From positions 29,995 through 93,994 of the forward strand of contig JACONJ010000058.1 in the NCBI GenBank assembly GCA_014323785.1: a DNA stretch of 64,000 nucleotides, read 5' to 3'. A program made the translations under genes and the position numbers. Of the stretch, positions 9,680 to 18,113 are shown in pieces. Below the pieces are notes generated by a model. The model searched no databases. It was not told where the DNA came from and worked only from the letters and a program-made list of their open reading frames with translations. Origin of the DNA: Paracoccaceae bacterium. Lineage in GTDB: Bacteria; Pseudomonadota; Alphaproteobacteria; Rhodobacterales; Rhodobacteraceae. Within the stretch, counting starts at the first letter, position 1, and each line of letters starts with the position of its first letter.

Positions 9680-11962
9680 ATGTCTGGGGGCACTTGCATC
9701 TGCGGGGCCCGCATGCAGGGGGAAATGGTGCGGTCTCCGGCCGATAATGTGGTAAAATTCCCATTGAACAGGCTGTTGGCACTTCGGTATCAGCATCGCC
9801 TGCGCAATGCCGTAACGCTTGGTCTGGTCATCCTGGGGCCAGTCTTGGCTTTGGCAACGTTCCTGATTCTGGGCCCCTTGGCTGAGGTTGCCGCTTCCCC
9901 TGCCGTGCGGCTGATCCTGCTGGCCAATATGGTCTACATCCTTGTAGTCGCTACACTTGTGTCGCGCCAGGTGGTGCGCCAGGTCGTCGCACGCCGGGCG
10001 CGTTCAGCCGGGTCGCGCCTGCACCTGCGCCTGACAGGCATTTTTGCGGTAGTGGCACTTCTGCCCACGGTGCTGGTCGCCGTCTTTGCGACGGTTACAG
10101 TGAATATGGGGCTAGAGGGCTGGTTTTCGGATCGCGTCTCCTCTGCGCTTGGCAACTCGTTTGATGCGGCGGAAGCATATCAACAAGAACACCGCGATGA
10201 TCTGGCTGTTGACGCGACTGCGCTGGCGGCGTTCTTGAATGCGAACCGTCGGACTTCTCCCTTGATGGATGATGGTACCTTGGGCCAATTCCTGCGTCAG
10301 GGCCAATCGCTGGTGCAGCGTGGGTTGCGGGAAGTCTTCGTGATCGATGGAGGCGGCGAAATCCGAGTGCGCGGCGAGCACAGCTATTTGTTTGATTACG
10401 AACACCCCACGAGGGAAAATCTGGTGCGCGCCGCCAGTGGGGAAGTTGTTCTAATCGAAGATCCTGAAAGCAGCGAACTTCGTGCGCTTATACGCTTAGA
10501 ACCCTTTGTCGACCGCTACCTCTATGTCAGTCGAGAGGTTGATGGCCGGATTATCGCCCTACTGGATGAGACCCAGCACACCGTCCAATTGTATCGCCAA
10601 CTTGAAGGCGAACGGAGCCGCGTCCTGTTCAATTTTGGCTTAATTTACCTGGGCTTTGCGCTGATCCTAATCTTGGCTGCGATCTGGCTTGGCCTGTGGT
10701 TTGCAGAACGCCTTAGCCGCCCTGTTGGCCGCCTGGCCAGCGCGGCACAGAGGATCGGTCGGGGCGATCTGGATGTGCGCGTGGCTGAAGAACGCGGCGA
10801 TGATGAAATTGCGATGCTGGGGCGGGTGTTCAACCGGATGACCCGGCAATTGAAGAGCCAGCGCGACGCCCTGGTGGAACAAAACACCAAAACCGAAAGA
10901 AATAGGCGGTTGTTCGACTCGGTACTAAACTCAGTTACCGCCGGGGTGGTCGGGCTGGATGCACGTGGCCTGATCGACTTTATGAACCAGGCGGCCATGC
11001 GACTTTTGGATTTAGTGGAACAGCATGGTCATGGATTGACCTTGGTACAGACGGTACCGGAATTCGCGGGCCTGATTGAGCATCTGCAAAAACAGGGTGG
11101 CAAGAGCGTGCAACAAGAGATTAATCTGACCCGGCGAGGCAAACCGGGAAGCCTGCTTGTCCGCATTACCCAGCGTCGCAACACTGAGGGTGCACTGGAA
11201 GGCTATGTGGTGGTCTTTGACGATATTACCGACCTGGTCAGTGCGCAACGCATGGCAGCCTGGGGCGATGTCGCGCGCCGTATTGCGCATGAGATCAAAA
11301 ACCCGTTGACGCCAATCCAGCTTTCGGCGGAGCACATACGCCGGAAATTCGGCCCAAAACTGGGCGACAATGCCGAGGCACTGAGTCAGTACACCAATGT
11401 TATTATACGACAAACCAATGACTTACAGCGCATTGTTGATGAATTTTCTAAATTCGCGCGGATACCTGAGCCCAAATACCAACAGGAAGATCTTGTCAAA
11501 CTTTTGACCGGGGTGATATCGCTGCAACGCGCAGGCCAACCCGATGTACAGTTCGTCACTGACATTCCGGCGGGACCGGTTACGGCACGGATAGACGCAG
11601 CCATGGTCGGCCAGGCCCTGACCAACCTGATGAAGAACGGCGGCGAAGCCATCGAAAGCCGCATCAAGGGTGGTGTGCCGGAAGGCTTTGCACCGCAATT
11701 GCGTGTTTCGTTGCATACAGGGCCAGAGGATGTGATGATCGAGATCGCCGATAACGGTATCGGCTTGCCCAAAGACCGCGCAAAGCTGTTTGAACCTTAT
11801 GTGACAACGCGCAGTAAGGGCACGGGGCTGGGATTACCCATCGTGAAGAAGATTATCAATGACCATGGCGGCACACTGGATTTGCTGGATGCGCCGCCCT
11901 TTGACAAGGATGGACACCAAGGGGCTGCCGCGCGGATCGCATTGCCGCGGTTGATATTGTAG
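9680..11962 (+). CDS. ntrY: Membrane sensor histidine kinase NtrY
   Basis: The 760-residue kinase has N-terminal membrane segments (VTLGLVILGPVLALATFLIL, LILLANMVYILVVATLV, LTGIFAVVALLPTVLVAVFA), a periplasmic portion, another TM near residue 320, HAMP (RPVGRLASAAQRIGRGDLDVRV), PAS, a HisKA domain with RIAHEIKNPLTPIQLSAEHI, and HATPase motifs NGGEAI, DNGIGLP and GTGLGLPIVKKII. NtrY pairs with NtrX in nitrogen, redox and envelope responses of alphaproteobacteria. The start is uncertain: ATG codons at 9713 and 9725 also fit, the latter just after GGGGAA. ntrX follows 15 bases downstream. Confidence 0.93.
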   Translation: MSGGTCICGARMQGEMVRSPADNVVKFPLNRLLALRYQHRLRNAVTLGLVILGPVLALATFLILGPLAEVAASPAVRLILLANMVYILVVATLVSRQVVRQVVARRARSAGSRLHLRLTGIFAVVALLPTVLVAVFATVTVNMGLEGWFSDRVSSALGNSFDAAEAYQQEHRDDLAVDATALAAFLNANRRTSPLMDDGTLGQFLRQGQSLVQRGLREVFVIDGGGEIRVRGEHSYLFDYEHPTRENLVRAASGEVVLIEDPESSELRALIRLEPFVDRYLYVSREVDGRIIALLDETQHTVQLYRQLEGERSRVLFNFGLIYLGFALILILAAIWLGLWFAERLSRPVGRLASAAQRIGRGDLDVRVAEERGDDEIAMLGRVFNRMTRQLKSQRDALVEQNTKTERNRRLFDSVLNSVTAGVVGLDARGLIDFMNQAAMRLLDLVEQHGHGLTLVQTVPEFAGLIEHLQKQGGKSVQQEINLTRRGKPGSLLVRITQRRNTEGALEGYVVVFDDITDLVSAQRMAAWGDVARRIAHEIKNPLTPIQLSAEHIRRKFGPKLGDNAEALSQYTNVIIRQTNDLQRIVDEFSKFARIPEPKYQQEDLVKLLTGVISLQRAGQPDVQFVTDIPAGPVTARIDAAMVGQALTNLMKNGGEAIESRIKGGVPEGFAPQLRVSLHTGPEDVMIEIADNGIGLPKDRAKLFEPYVTTRSKGTGLGLPIVKKIINDHGGTLDLLDAPPFDKDGHQGAAARIALPRLIL

Positions 11963-11977
11963 GAGGCGAGGAGGCGC

Positions 11978-13372
11978 ATGTCGGATATTCTGGTCGTGGA
12001 TGATGAACGCGACATCCGTGAATTGATTTGCGATATTTTGCGGGACGAGGGGTTTTCAACACGGATGGCAAGCAACTCCAATTCCTGCATGGCCGAGTTG
12101 AATGCCGCACCACCAAGTTTGATGATCCTCGATATCTGGCTGAAAGACAGCAGGATGGACGGGATTGACATCCTCAAACATGTCAAACGTGACAACCCGG
12201 ATCTGCCCGTGGTGATCATCTCTGGCCACGGCAGTATCGAGATTGCCGTCGCCGCAATCAGGCAGGGTGCATATGATTTCATTGAGAAGCCTTTCAACGT
12301 TGATCAGTTGATGGTCGTGATTTGCCGTGCCATGGAGACTTCGCGCCTCAGGCGCGAAAATTCGGCCCTGCAGCACCATAATAGCAAAGCGGCTGAGATG
12401 ATCGGGCAGGGGGCAGCCTTCAAGGCACTGAAAAGCCAGCTTGAAAAGGTGGCGCAATCAAACGGACGGGTCATGCTAACCGGCCCCGCGGGTTCGGGTA
12501 AGGAGATCGCCGCACGCTATATTCATGCTGCGTCAAACCGGGCGGATGCGCCCTTTGTCACGGTCAGTTCTGCGGCGGTGCAACCCGATCATATTGAAGA
12601 GGTATTGTTTGGCCGCGAAACCGCGGAGCGCGGTGTGGAGCATGGTTTGCTGGAGCAGGCCCACGGCGGCGTGATCTATTTTGATGAGGTTGCCGATATG
12701 CCGCACGGCACACAATCGAAGATCCTGCGGACACTGGTGAATAAAAGCTTTACCCGGGTTGGTGGCACGGCAAAGGTGCGTGTCAATCTGCGGGTGTTCT
12801 CGTCCACTACGCGGAACCTCCGGGCAGAAATCAAAGCAGGGAATTTTCGTGAGGAACTTTATCACCGGCTGAACGTGGTACCGATTGAGGTGCCAAGTCT
12901 GGAAGATCGGCGAGAGGATATTCCGCTTCTGGCGCGTCATTTCATCGAACAATTCCATGCCAATCAGGGCCTGCCGCTGCGGGATTTGGCAGAGGATGCT
13001 GAAGTGATTCTGCAAACCATGCGCTGGCCCGGAAATGTCCGCGAATTGCGCAATGTGATCGAGCGGGTGCTGATCCTGGGAGAGGGGACAGACCCCATCG
13101 AAGCCTGCGCCCTGCCGGGGCAAAGCAGGAGACAGGAGGAGGACAACATCGCGTTGTCCACAGGTCTGACGACCTTGCCCCTGCGCGAGGCACGCGAATT
13201 GTTCGAGCGGCATTACCTGATGGCACAGATCAATCGCTTTAGCGGCAATATCTCCAGAACCGCGGGTTTTGTGGGAATAGAGCGCAGTACCCTGCATCGT
13301 AAGTTGAGATCGCTGGGTGTTGTTACAACGAACAGGTCGGGCGTACGGATGGACCGGTTCAAAGACGGTTAG
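11978..13372 (+). CDS. ntrX: Response regulator NtrX
   Basis: The 464-residue protein has a receiver domain (VVDDERDIRELICDILRDEG, phospho-Asp in MILDIWLKDSRMDGID), an AAA+ domain with Walker A-like GPAGSGKEIAARYIH and Walker B GGVIYFDEVADMP, and a Fis-type C-terminal helix-turn-helix (NISRTAGFVGIERSTLHRKL). Like the NtrC above it lacks GAFTGA, having GRETAERGVEHG in its place, so sigma-54 dependent activation is unlikely. It is the cognate regulator of NtrY. A short GGAGGCGAGGAGG tract precedes the ATG and gives a strong ribosome site. Confidence 0.94.
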   Translation: MSDILVVDDERDIRELICDILRDEGFSTRMASNSNSCMAELNAAPPSLMILDIWLKDSRMDGIDILKHVKRDNPDLPVVIISGHGSIEIAVAAIRQGAYDFIEKPFNVDQLMVVICRAMETSRLRRENSALQHHNSKAAEMIGQGAAFKALKSQLEKVAQSNGRVMLTGPAGSGKEIAARYIHAASNRADAPFVTVSSAAVQPDHIEEVLFGRETAERGVEHGLLEQAHGGVIYFDEVADMPHGTQSKILRTLVNKSFTRVGGTAKVRVNLRVFSSTTRNLRAEIKAGNFREELYHRLNVVPIEVPSLEDRREDIPLLARHFIEQFHANQGLPLRDLAEDAEVILQTMRWPGNVRELRNVIERVLILGEGTDPIEACALPGQSRRQEEDNIALSTGLTTLPLREARELFERHYLMAQINRFSGNISRTAGFVGIERSTLHRKLRSLGVVTTNRSGVRMDRFKDG

Positions 13373-13538
13373 GGTGACAGACTCATTTCACGTTGCGTTG
13401 ATTCCCGTAACTGTGGCGACCATGCGGTGCGCGGTGCAGCAGCATCTCGGCATGCCGATGCCCACGGGTTCGATTGACGCCGCGTGTGCAATCTGCCATG
13501 CAAAACGTCCTGGATTTGACCGCAATGGGTAAAGGCAT

Positions 13539-14915
13539 ATGAAGGTGATTATTTGCGGTGCAGGCCAGGTTGGCTGGCAAATCGCACGCCATCTTTCCGG
13601 CGAAAACAACGATGTGACCGTGATTGACAATAATGCCGATCTGGTTCGGCGTGCGACCGATACCCTGGATGTAAAGGGCCTGGCAGGGTTTGCCTCGTAC
13701 CCCGATGTGCTTGATCGCGCCGGGGCAGGGGATGCTGATATGATTATCGCTGCCACCTACTCTGATGAGGTGAATATGATCACCTGCCAGGTGGCCCATT
13801 CAGTCTTTGGTGTGACGCGGAAGATCGCACGTCTGCGGGCGCGACCGTATCTGAATGCGATATATTCCGACCTGTATCGCCGCGAGCATTTGCCCATCGA
13901 CGTGGTGATCAGCCCGGAACGCGAGGTGGCCGCCGCCGCGCTGCGCCGCTTTGCGTCGCCCGCCACTTTTGACACGGAAGGCTTTCTGGGCGGCGATGTG
14001 CAGATGCTGGGCATCCATTTGGATGAGGATTGCCCAGTGGTGAACACGCCGCTTAGGCAATTGTCTGAGCTATTCTCGACCCTTCGTGCGATAGTTGTGG
14101 GCATCCGGCGGGAAGGCGCACTGTTTGTGCCCGAACCGGGCGATCAGCTTTACGTGGGGGATCAGATTTATGTGTTCACTAATGCCTTGGATTTGTCCCG
14201 CACATTCGAGATTTTTGGTAAGAAGACTGCGCTTCAGGATCGCGTAGTTATCATTGGAGGGGGGAATGTGGGCCTGACAGTTGCGCTGGAATTAGAGAAG
14301 GGGCAACGCCGGGTGCAGACGAAAATGGTTGAGATATCGCGTGAACAGGCGGAACGCGCTGCCGATGCGCTGGAACGCACCATTGTTTTGAATGGCGACG
14401 GGCTGGATGTGGAAATTTTGCGTGAAGCCGGGGTGGACCGGGCCGATATGGTTCTGTGCGTCACCGATGATGATAAGACCAACCTTCTGGCCTCGGTCCG
14501 GGCCCAAAATGCCGGGGCGCACAGTTCTGTGGCCCTGGTCAATGACCCGACACTGGTGCCCTTGCTGGGGCCGTTGAACATTGATGCCCATATAAACCCG
14601 CGCGCAACCACGGTCAGCTCAATTCTGCGCCACATTCGCCACGGCCGGGTGCGCGGCGTATATTCCATTGGGGATGCCGAGGCCGAGGTGATCGAGGCGC
14701 AAGTCCTTTCGACATCGACCATCGCGGGTAAGGCAGTGCGTGATATCGACTTCCCCGAAGGTGCGCTGATCGGCGCGGTGCAAAAGGGCGGCAAGGTGAT
14801 GCGCCCCACCGGTTCCACTCGTATTGAAGACGGCGACGTGGTCGTAATCTTCGCCGTGGCGACGGACGTTCCCGCGGTGGAGGCACTCCTGCAAGTCTCG
14901 ACCAGTTTTTTCTAA
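13539..14915 (+). CDS. trkA: Trk potassium transport regulatory subunit TrkA
   Basis: Cytosolic NAD(H)-binding gate of the Trk K+ uptake system. The 458 residues contain two RCK modules. The first begins MKVIICGAGQVGWQIARHLS (GxGxxG nucleotide fold) and the second DRVVIIGGGNVGLTVALELE near residue 233. Each is followed by a TrkA-C type domain, the second ending near GDVVVIFAVATDVPAVEALL. It lies directly upstream of trkH with a 4-base gap. The ntrYX-trkA-trkH-hfq-hflX order is a conserved block in Rhodobacterales and relatives. Confidence 0.96.
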   Translation: MKVIICGAGQVGWQIARHLSGENNDVTVIDNNADLVRRATDTLDVKGLAGFASYPDVLDRAGAGDADMIIAATYSDEVNMITCQVAHSVFGVTRKIARLRARPYLNAIYSDLYRREHLPIDVVISPEREVAAAALRRFASPATFDTEGFLGGDVQMLGIHLDEDCPVVNTPLRQLSELFSTLRAIVVGIRREGALFVPEPGDQLYVGDQIYVFTNALDLSRTFEIFGKKTALQDRVVIIGGGNVGLTVALELEKGQRRVQTKMVEISREQAERAADALERTIVLNGDGLDVEILREAGVDRADMVLCVTDDDKTNLLASVRAQNAGAHSSVALVNDPTLVPLLGPLNIDAHINPRATTVSSILRHIRHGRVRGVYSIGDAEAEVIEAQVLSTSTIAGKAVRDIDFPEGALIGAVQKGGKVMRPTGSTRIEDGDVVVIFAVATDVPAVEALLQVSTSFF

Positions 14916-14919
14916 GCAG

Positions 14920-16437
14920 ATGCGCACGTATCTGTCCCGGCTGCCCCTTTTTGTTGTGTTGATGGGTCTTGGCGCACTGGCCATGATGGCCCCGGCTCTC
15001 GTGGCGACGGCCTTGGACGATCATTTAACCGGCCGGGTCTTCTTCTATGCCTCGCTTCTGTTTTTGATTCTAACAATACTGATTGGCTTTGCCTGCCAGA
15101 CCTTGCTGCCTGTAACCTCTCCCCGTGCGCATCTCGCCGGGCTTTTGGTGGCCTATATCGCTCTGCCAGTGATGCTGGCCTTCCCTTTGGCCGAGGCGGT
15201 TGGCAACACACGCTACATCAACGCCTATCTTGATATGATCTCTGCCCTGACGACAACGGGGGCGAGTCTGTTTGATCCTGATCGTCTGGCACCAGGGGTG
15301 CATCTGTGGCGCGGTCTGGTTGGCTGGCTTGGTGGGTTCCTGATTTGGGTGACGGCGGTGGCGGTTCTGGCTCCGTTGAACCTGGGCGGGTATGAGGTAA
15401 CATCTGAGGCTCGGGTTAGCGGGCGGGTCATGGTTTCCACCGGGCAAATGCAGGCTGCCACGCCAGCCGAACGGATTCGCCGCCACGCTACCCGTCTGGC
15501 CCCGATCTACATGATACTGACCTTCATCCTGTGGCTGGGCCTGATCCTGTCGGGGGAGGCACCGCTGGCTGGCTTAATCCACGCCATGTCAACCCTCTCA
15601 ACCTCGGGCATCAGCCCGCTTGGCGGGATCGAGGGGGGGGGCGGGGGCTTTGCGGGGGAAGTGGTTATCTTCCTGTTTTTCCTGTTCGCCCTGTCGCGCC
15701 GTACCTTTACCTCTGGCTGTTCAATGGAAACGCCGCGATACTTGGCCCGTGATCGGGAAATACGGCTTGCTGTGCTTGCGGTGGTGGGGCTGTCGGTGCT
15801 GCTGTTTTCCCGGCACTGGCTGGGGGTGCTGGAGGGTGGTGAGACGGCCAGTCCGCAAGGTGCACCGGCCGCGCTGTGGGGAAGCGTGTTTACCGTGCTG
15901 TCCTTCCTGACGACCACCGGCTTCGTCTCGGACAGTTGGGCTGATGCGCACGCTTGGTCCGGGCTGCCGACGCCAGGGCTTCTGCTGATGGGCCTGGTGT
16001 TGACGGGCGGCGGAGTGGCCACCACGGCGGGCGGGATCAAACTCTTGCGGGTCTATGCGCTTTACAAGCACGGTACCCGGGAAATGGGCCGCCTGATCCA
16101 CCCCAATTCTGTTGCCGGAGCCGGACGGCTGGGCCGCCGAATCCGCCGGGAGGGGGCCTATATCGCCTGGATTTTCTTCATGCTGTTCATCCTTGCCATG
16201 GCGGTTGTGATGGTCGCACTTGCATTGACCGGGCTGTCATTCCAATCCTCGCTGGTTCTGGCGATCTCAGCACTGACAACCACCGGACCTTTGGCCGAAA
16301 TGGTCGCCGAGACGCCGATTTCCTATATCAGATTAACCGATACCGCCAAGCTGATCCTGGCGGGTGCGATGATTGTGGGGCGGTTAGAAACGCTGGTGCT
16401 TCTGGCGTTGATCAATCCAGGATACTGGCGTGCGTGA
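14920..16437 (+). CDS. trkH: Trk/Ktr potassium transporter membrane subunit
   Basis: Polytopic 505-residue K+ channel-like subunit. The four pore loops of the family are visible: SALTTTGASLFDPD, STLSTSGISPLGG, SFLTTTGFVSDSW and SALTTTGPLAEM, each with the Gly of the selectivity filter. Hydrophobic helices flank each loop. It works with TrkA to import K+ driven by the membrane potential. A long glycine run in loop 2 (GIEGGGGGFAGE) corresponds to a G homopolymer in the DNA near 15631, a place where consensus error would be easy, but the frame is intact. Confidence 0.95.
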   Translation: MRTYLSRLPLFVVLMGLGALAMMAPALVATALDDHLTGRVFFYASLLFLILTILIGFACQTLLPVTSPRAHLAGLLVAYIALPVMLAFPLAEAVGNTRYINAYLDMISALTTTGASLFDPDRLAPGVHLWRGLVGWLGGFLIWVTAVAVLAPLNLGGYEVTSEARVSGRVMVSTGQMQAATPAERIRRHATRLAPIYMILTFILWLGLILSGEAPLAGLIHAMSTLSTSGISPLGGIEGGGGGFAGEVVIFLFFLFALSRRTFTSGCSMETPRYLARDREIRLAVLAVVGLSVLLFSRHWLGVLEGGETASPQGAPAALWGSVFTVLSFLTTTGFVSDSWADAHAWSGLPTPGLLLMGLVLTGGGVATTAGGIKLLRVYALYKHGTREMGRLIHPNSVAGAGRLGRRIRREGAYIAWIFFMLFILAMAVVMVALALTGLSFQSSLVLAISALTTTGPLAEMVAETPISYIRLTDTAKLILAGAMIVGRLETLVLLALINPGYWRA

Positions 16438-16572
16438 TACTTGTGCAACATCGCGACCCTGATACCCTGGAATCGGGGTGGAAATTAGCGGAATGTCACC
16501 CCATACTTCAATTCGTCCGCCCCCGAACTATCCGTTCACAGAGGCGGCAGTAACTATAAGGCGCGTTTCTTC

Positions 16573-16806
16573 ATGGCCGAAAACAGGCAAAACCTACAGG
16601 ACGCCTTTCTAAACAATGTCCGTAAAACAAAGGTTCCGGTCACGATCTTTTTGATCAATGGAGTCAAATTGCAGGGCGTGATTACCTGGTTCGATAATTT
16701 CTGCGTTCTTTTGTGTCGCGATGGGCAATCGCAGCTTGTCTATAAGCACGCTATTTCCACTGTGATGCCGGCCCAGCCGATCAAACTTTATGATGGGGAA
16801 GAGTGA
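16573..16806 (+). CDS. hfq: RNA chaperone Hfq
   Basis: The 77-residue Sm-fold hexameric RNA chaperone promotes pairing of small RNAs with mRNAs. Sm1 motif residues run from [20 protein letters not shown] through GVITWFDNF, and Sm2 is [13 protein letters not shown]. The proximal-face Gln-Asn and KH residues ([13 protein letters not shown]) are present, and the short acidic tail is normal for alphaproteobacterial Hfq. The stop overlaps the GTG start of hflX by GTGA, so the two are coupled. Because Hfq is encoded here, the putative repeat RNAs at the other end of the window have a possible chaperone, though no link is shown. Confidence 0.97.
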   Translation: MAENRQNLQDAFLNNVRKTKVPVTIFLINGVKLQGVITWFDNFCVLLCRDGQSQLVYKHAISTVMPAQPIKLYDGEE

Positions 16807-18113
16807 GCGGTAAATCACCCACAATCGCTGTCAAGGAACCATCGGTGCGGGCTCTGGTGCTGCATCCCGATATTCAGGCAGGGAGTTCCCGACGCGATGC
16901 GCAGTTTGCTTTGGAGGAAGCCGTGGCACTTGCCGCCGCCATGCCGGGGCTGGACATTGCGGGGGCCGATGTGGTGCGACTGCCCCGGGCGCGGCCAGGT
17001 GTCTTTTTGGGCCCGGGCAAAATCGTAGAACTGGCGGACCTTATCAAGGCCGAAAAGATTGGTCTTGTGCTGGTTGATGGGCCCGTTACGCCGGTTCAGC
17101 AGCGCAATCTGGAGCGTGAATGGGGCTGCAAATTGCTGGATCGCACAGGTTTGATCCTGGAGATTTTTGCAGAACGCGCCCGCACCCGAGAGGGAAGGCT
17201 GCAGGTGGATCTGGCCGCACTCAGCTACCAGCGTACGCGGCTTGTGCGGGCTTGGAGCCACCTGGAGCGCCAGCGGGGCGGGCTCGGCTTTGTCGGCGGT
17301 CCCGGTGAGACGCAGATCGAGGCAGACCGCCGCGCCATTGATGAGGCGATGACGCGCATTCGCCGGCAATTGGCCAGAGTTGTGAAAACCCGCGATCTGC
17401 ATCGAAGGGCGCGCAGAAAGGTACCCTATCCTGTGGTTGCACTGGTGGGCTACACCAATGCGGGCAAATCAACCCTGTTCAACCGCCTGACCGGGGCGGG
17501 TGTCATGGCGAAAGATATGGTGTTCGCCTCGCTTGATCCAACCATGCGTGCGGTCACGCTGCCCGGTGGGGCCAGGGTGATCCTGTCTGACACGGTGGGG
17601 TTCATCTCGGACCTGCCAGCGCAACTGGTGGCAGCTTTTCGCGCAACGCTGGAAGATGTTCTGGATGCCGACCTGATCCTGCATATCCGTGATATTGCCC
17701 ATCCCGAGACGCAGGCGCAGGCTAGGGATGTTTTGACCATTCTCGATGATATGGGGATCGCCGAGGATGCCGCAATCCTTGAGGTTTGGAACAAGGCTGA
17801 TCAGATGGTTGCCGAGAATCGGACCGAACGGGCGGCAATTGCGGCGCGGCGGGATGGGGTGAATCTGATCTCGGCTTTGACGGGGCAGGGGGTCGAAATT
17901 TTGCTTACCGATATCGCCGCGATTCTGTCACCGCCGAGGCACCGGAATACCCTTGAATTGCAATATACGGAGGGGCGCAAACGGGCGTGGCTTTATGACC
18001 AGGGCGTGGTGGAGCGGGAGGCACAAGACGATGGTGCAACGCGGGTCACCGTGTATTGGACCAAGTGCCAGGAACAGGCATTTCATCGGCTTTGCGTGCA
18101 AAGGCCAGTCTAG
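16803..18113 (+). CDS. hflX: GTPase HflX
   Basis: Ribosome-associated GTPase that splits stalled or heat-damaged 70S ribosomes. The 436 residues have an N-terminal HflX domain ([48 protein letters not shown]) and a G domain with G1 GYTNAGKS, G3 DTVGFI and G4 NKAD. It starts with GTG inside the hfq stop (GTGA overlap). The 3' end overlaps the convergent penicillin-acylase gene by four bases. Confidence 0.95.
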   Translation: MSGKSPTIAVKEPSVRALVLHPDIQAGSSRRDAQFALEEAVALAAAMPGLDIAGADVVRLPRARPGVFLGPGKIVELADLIKAEKIGLVLVDGPVTPVQQRNLEREWGCKLLDRTGLILEIFAERARTREGRLQVDLAALSYQRTRLVRAWSHLERQRGGLGFVGGPGETQIEADRRAIDEAMTRIRRQLARVVKTRDLHRRARRKVPYPVVALVGYTNAGKSTLFNRLTGAGVMAKDMVFASLDPTMRAVTLPGGARVILSDTVGFISDLPAQLVAAFRATLEDVLDADLILHIRDIAHPETQAQARDVLTILDDMGIAEDAAILEVWNKADQMVAENRTERAAIAARRDGVNLISALTGQGVEILLTDIAAILSPPRHRNTLELQYTEGRKRAWLYDQGVVEREAQDDGATRVTVYWTKCQEQAFHRLCVQRPV

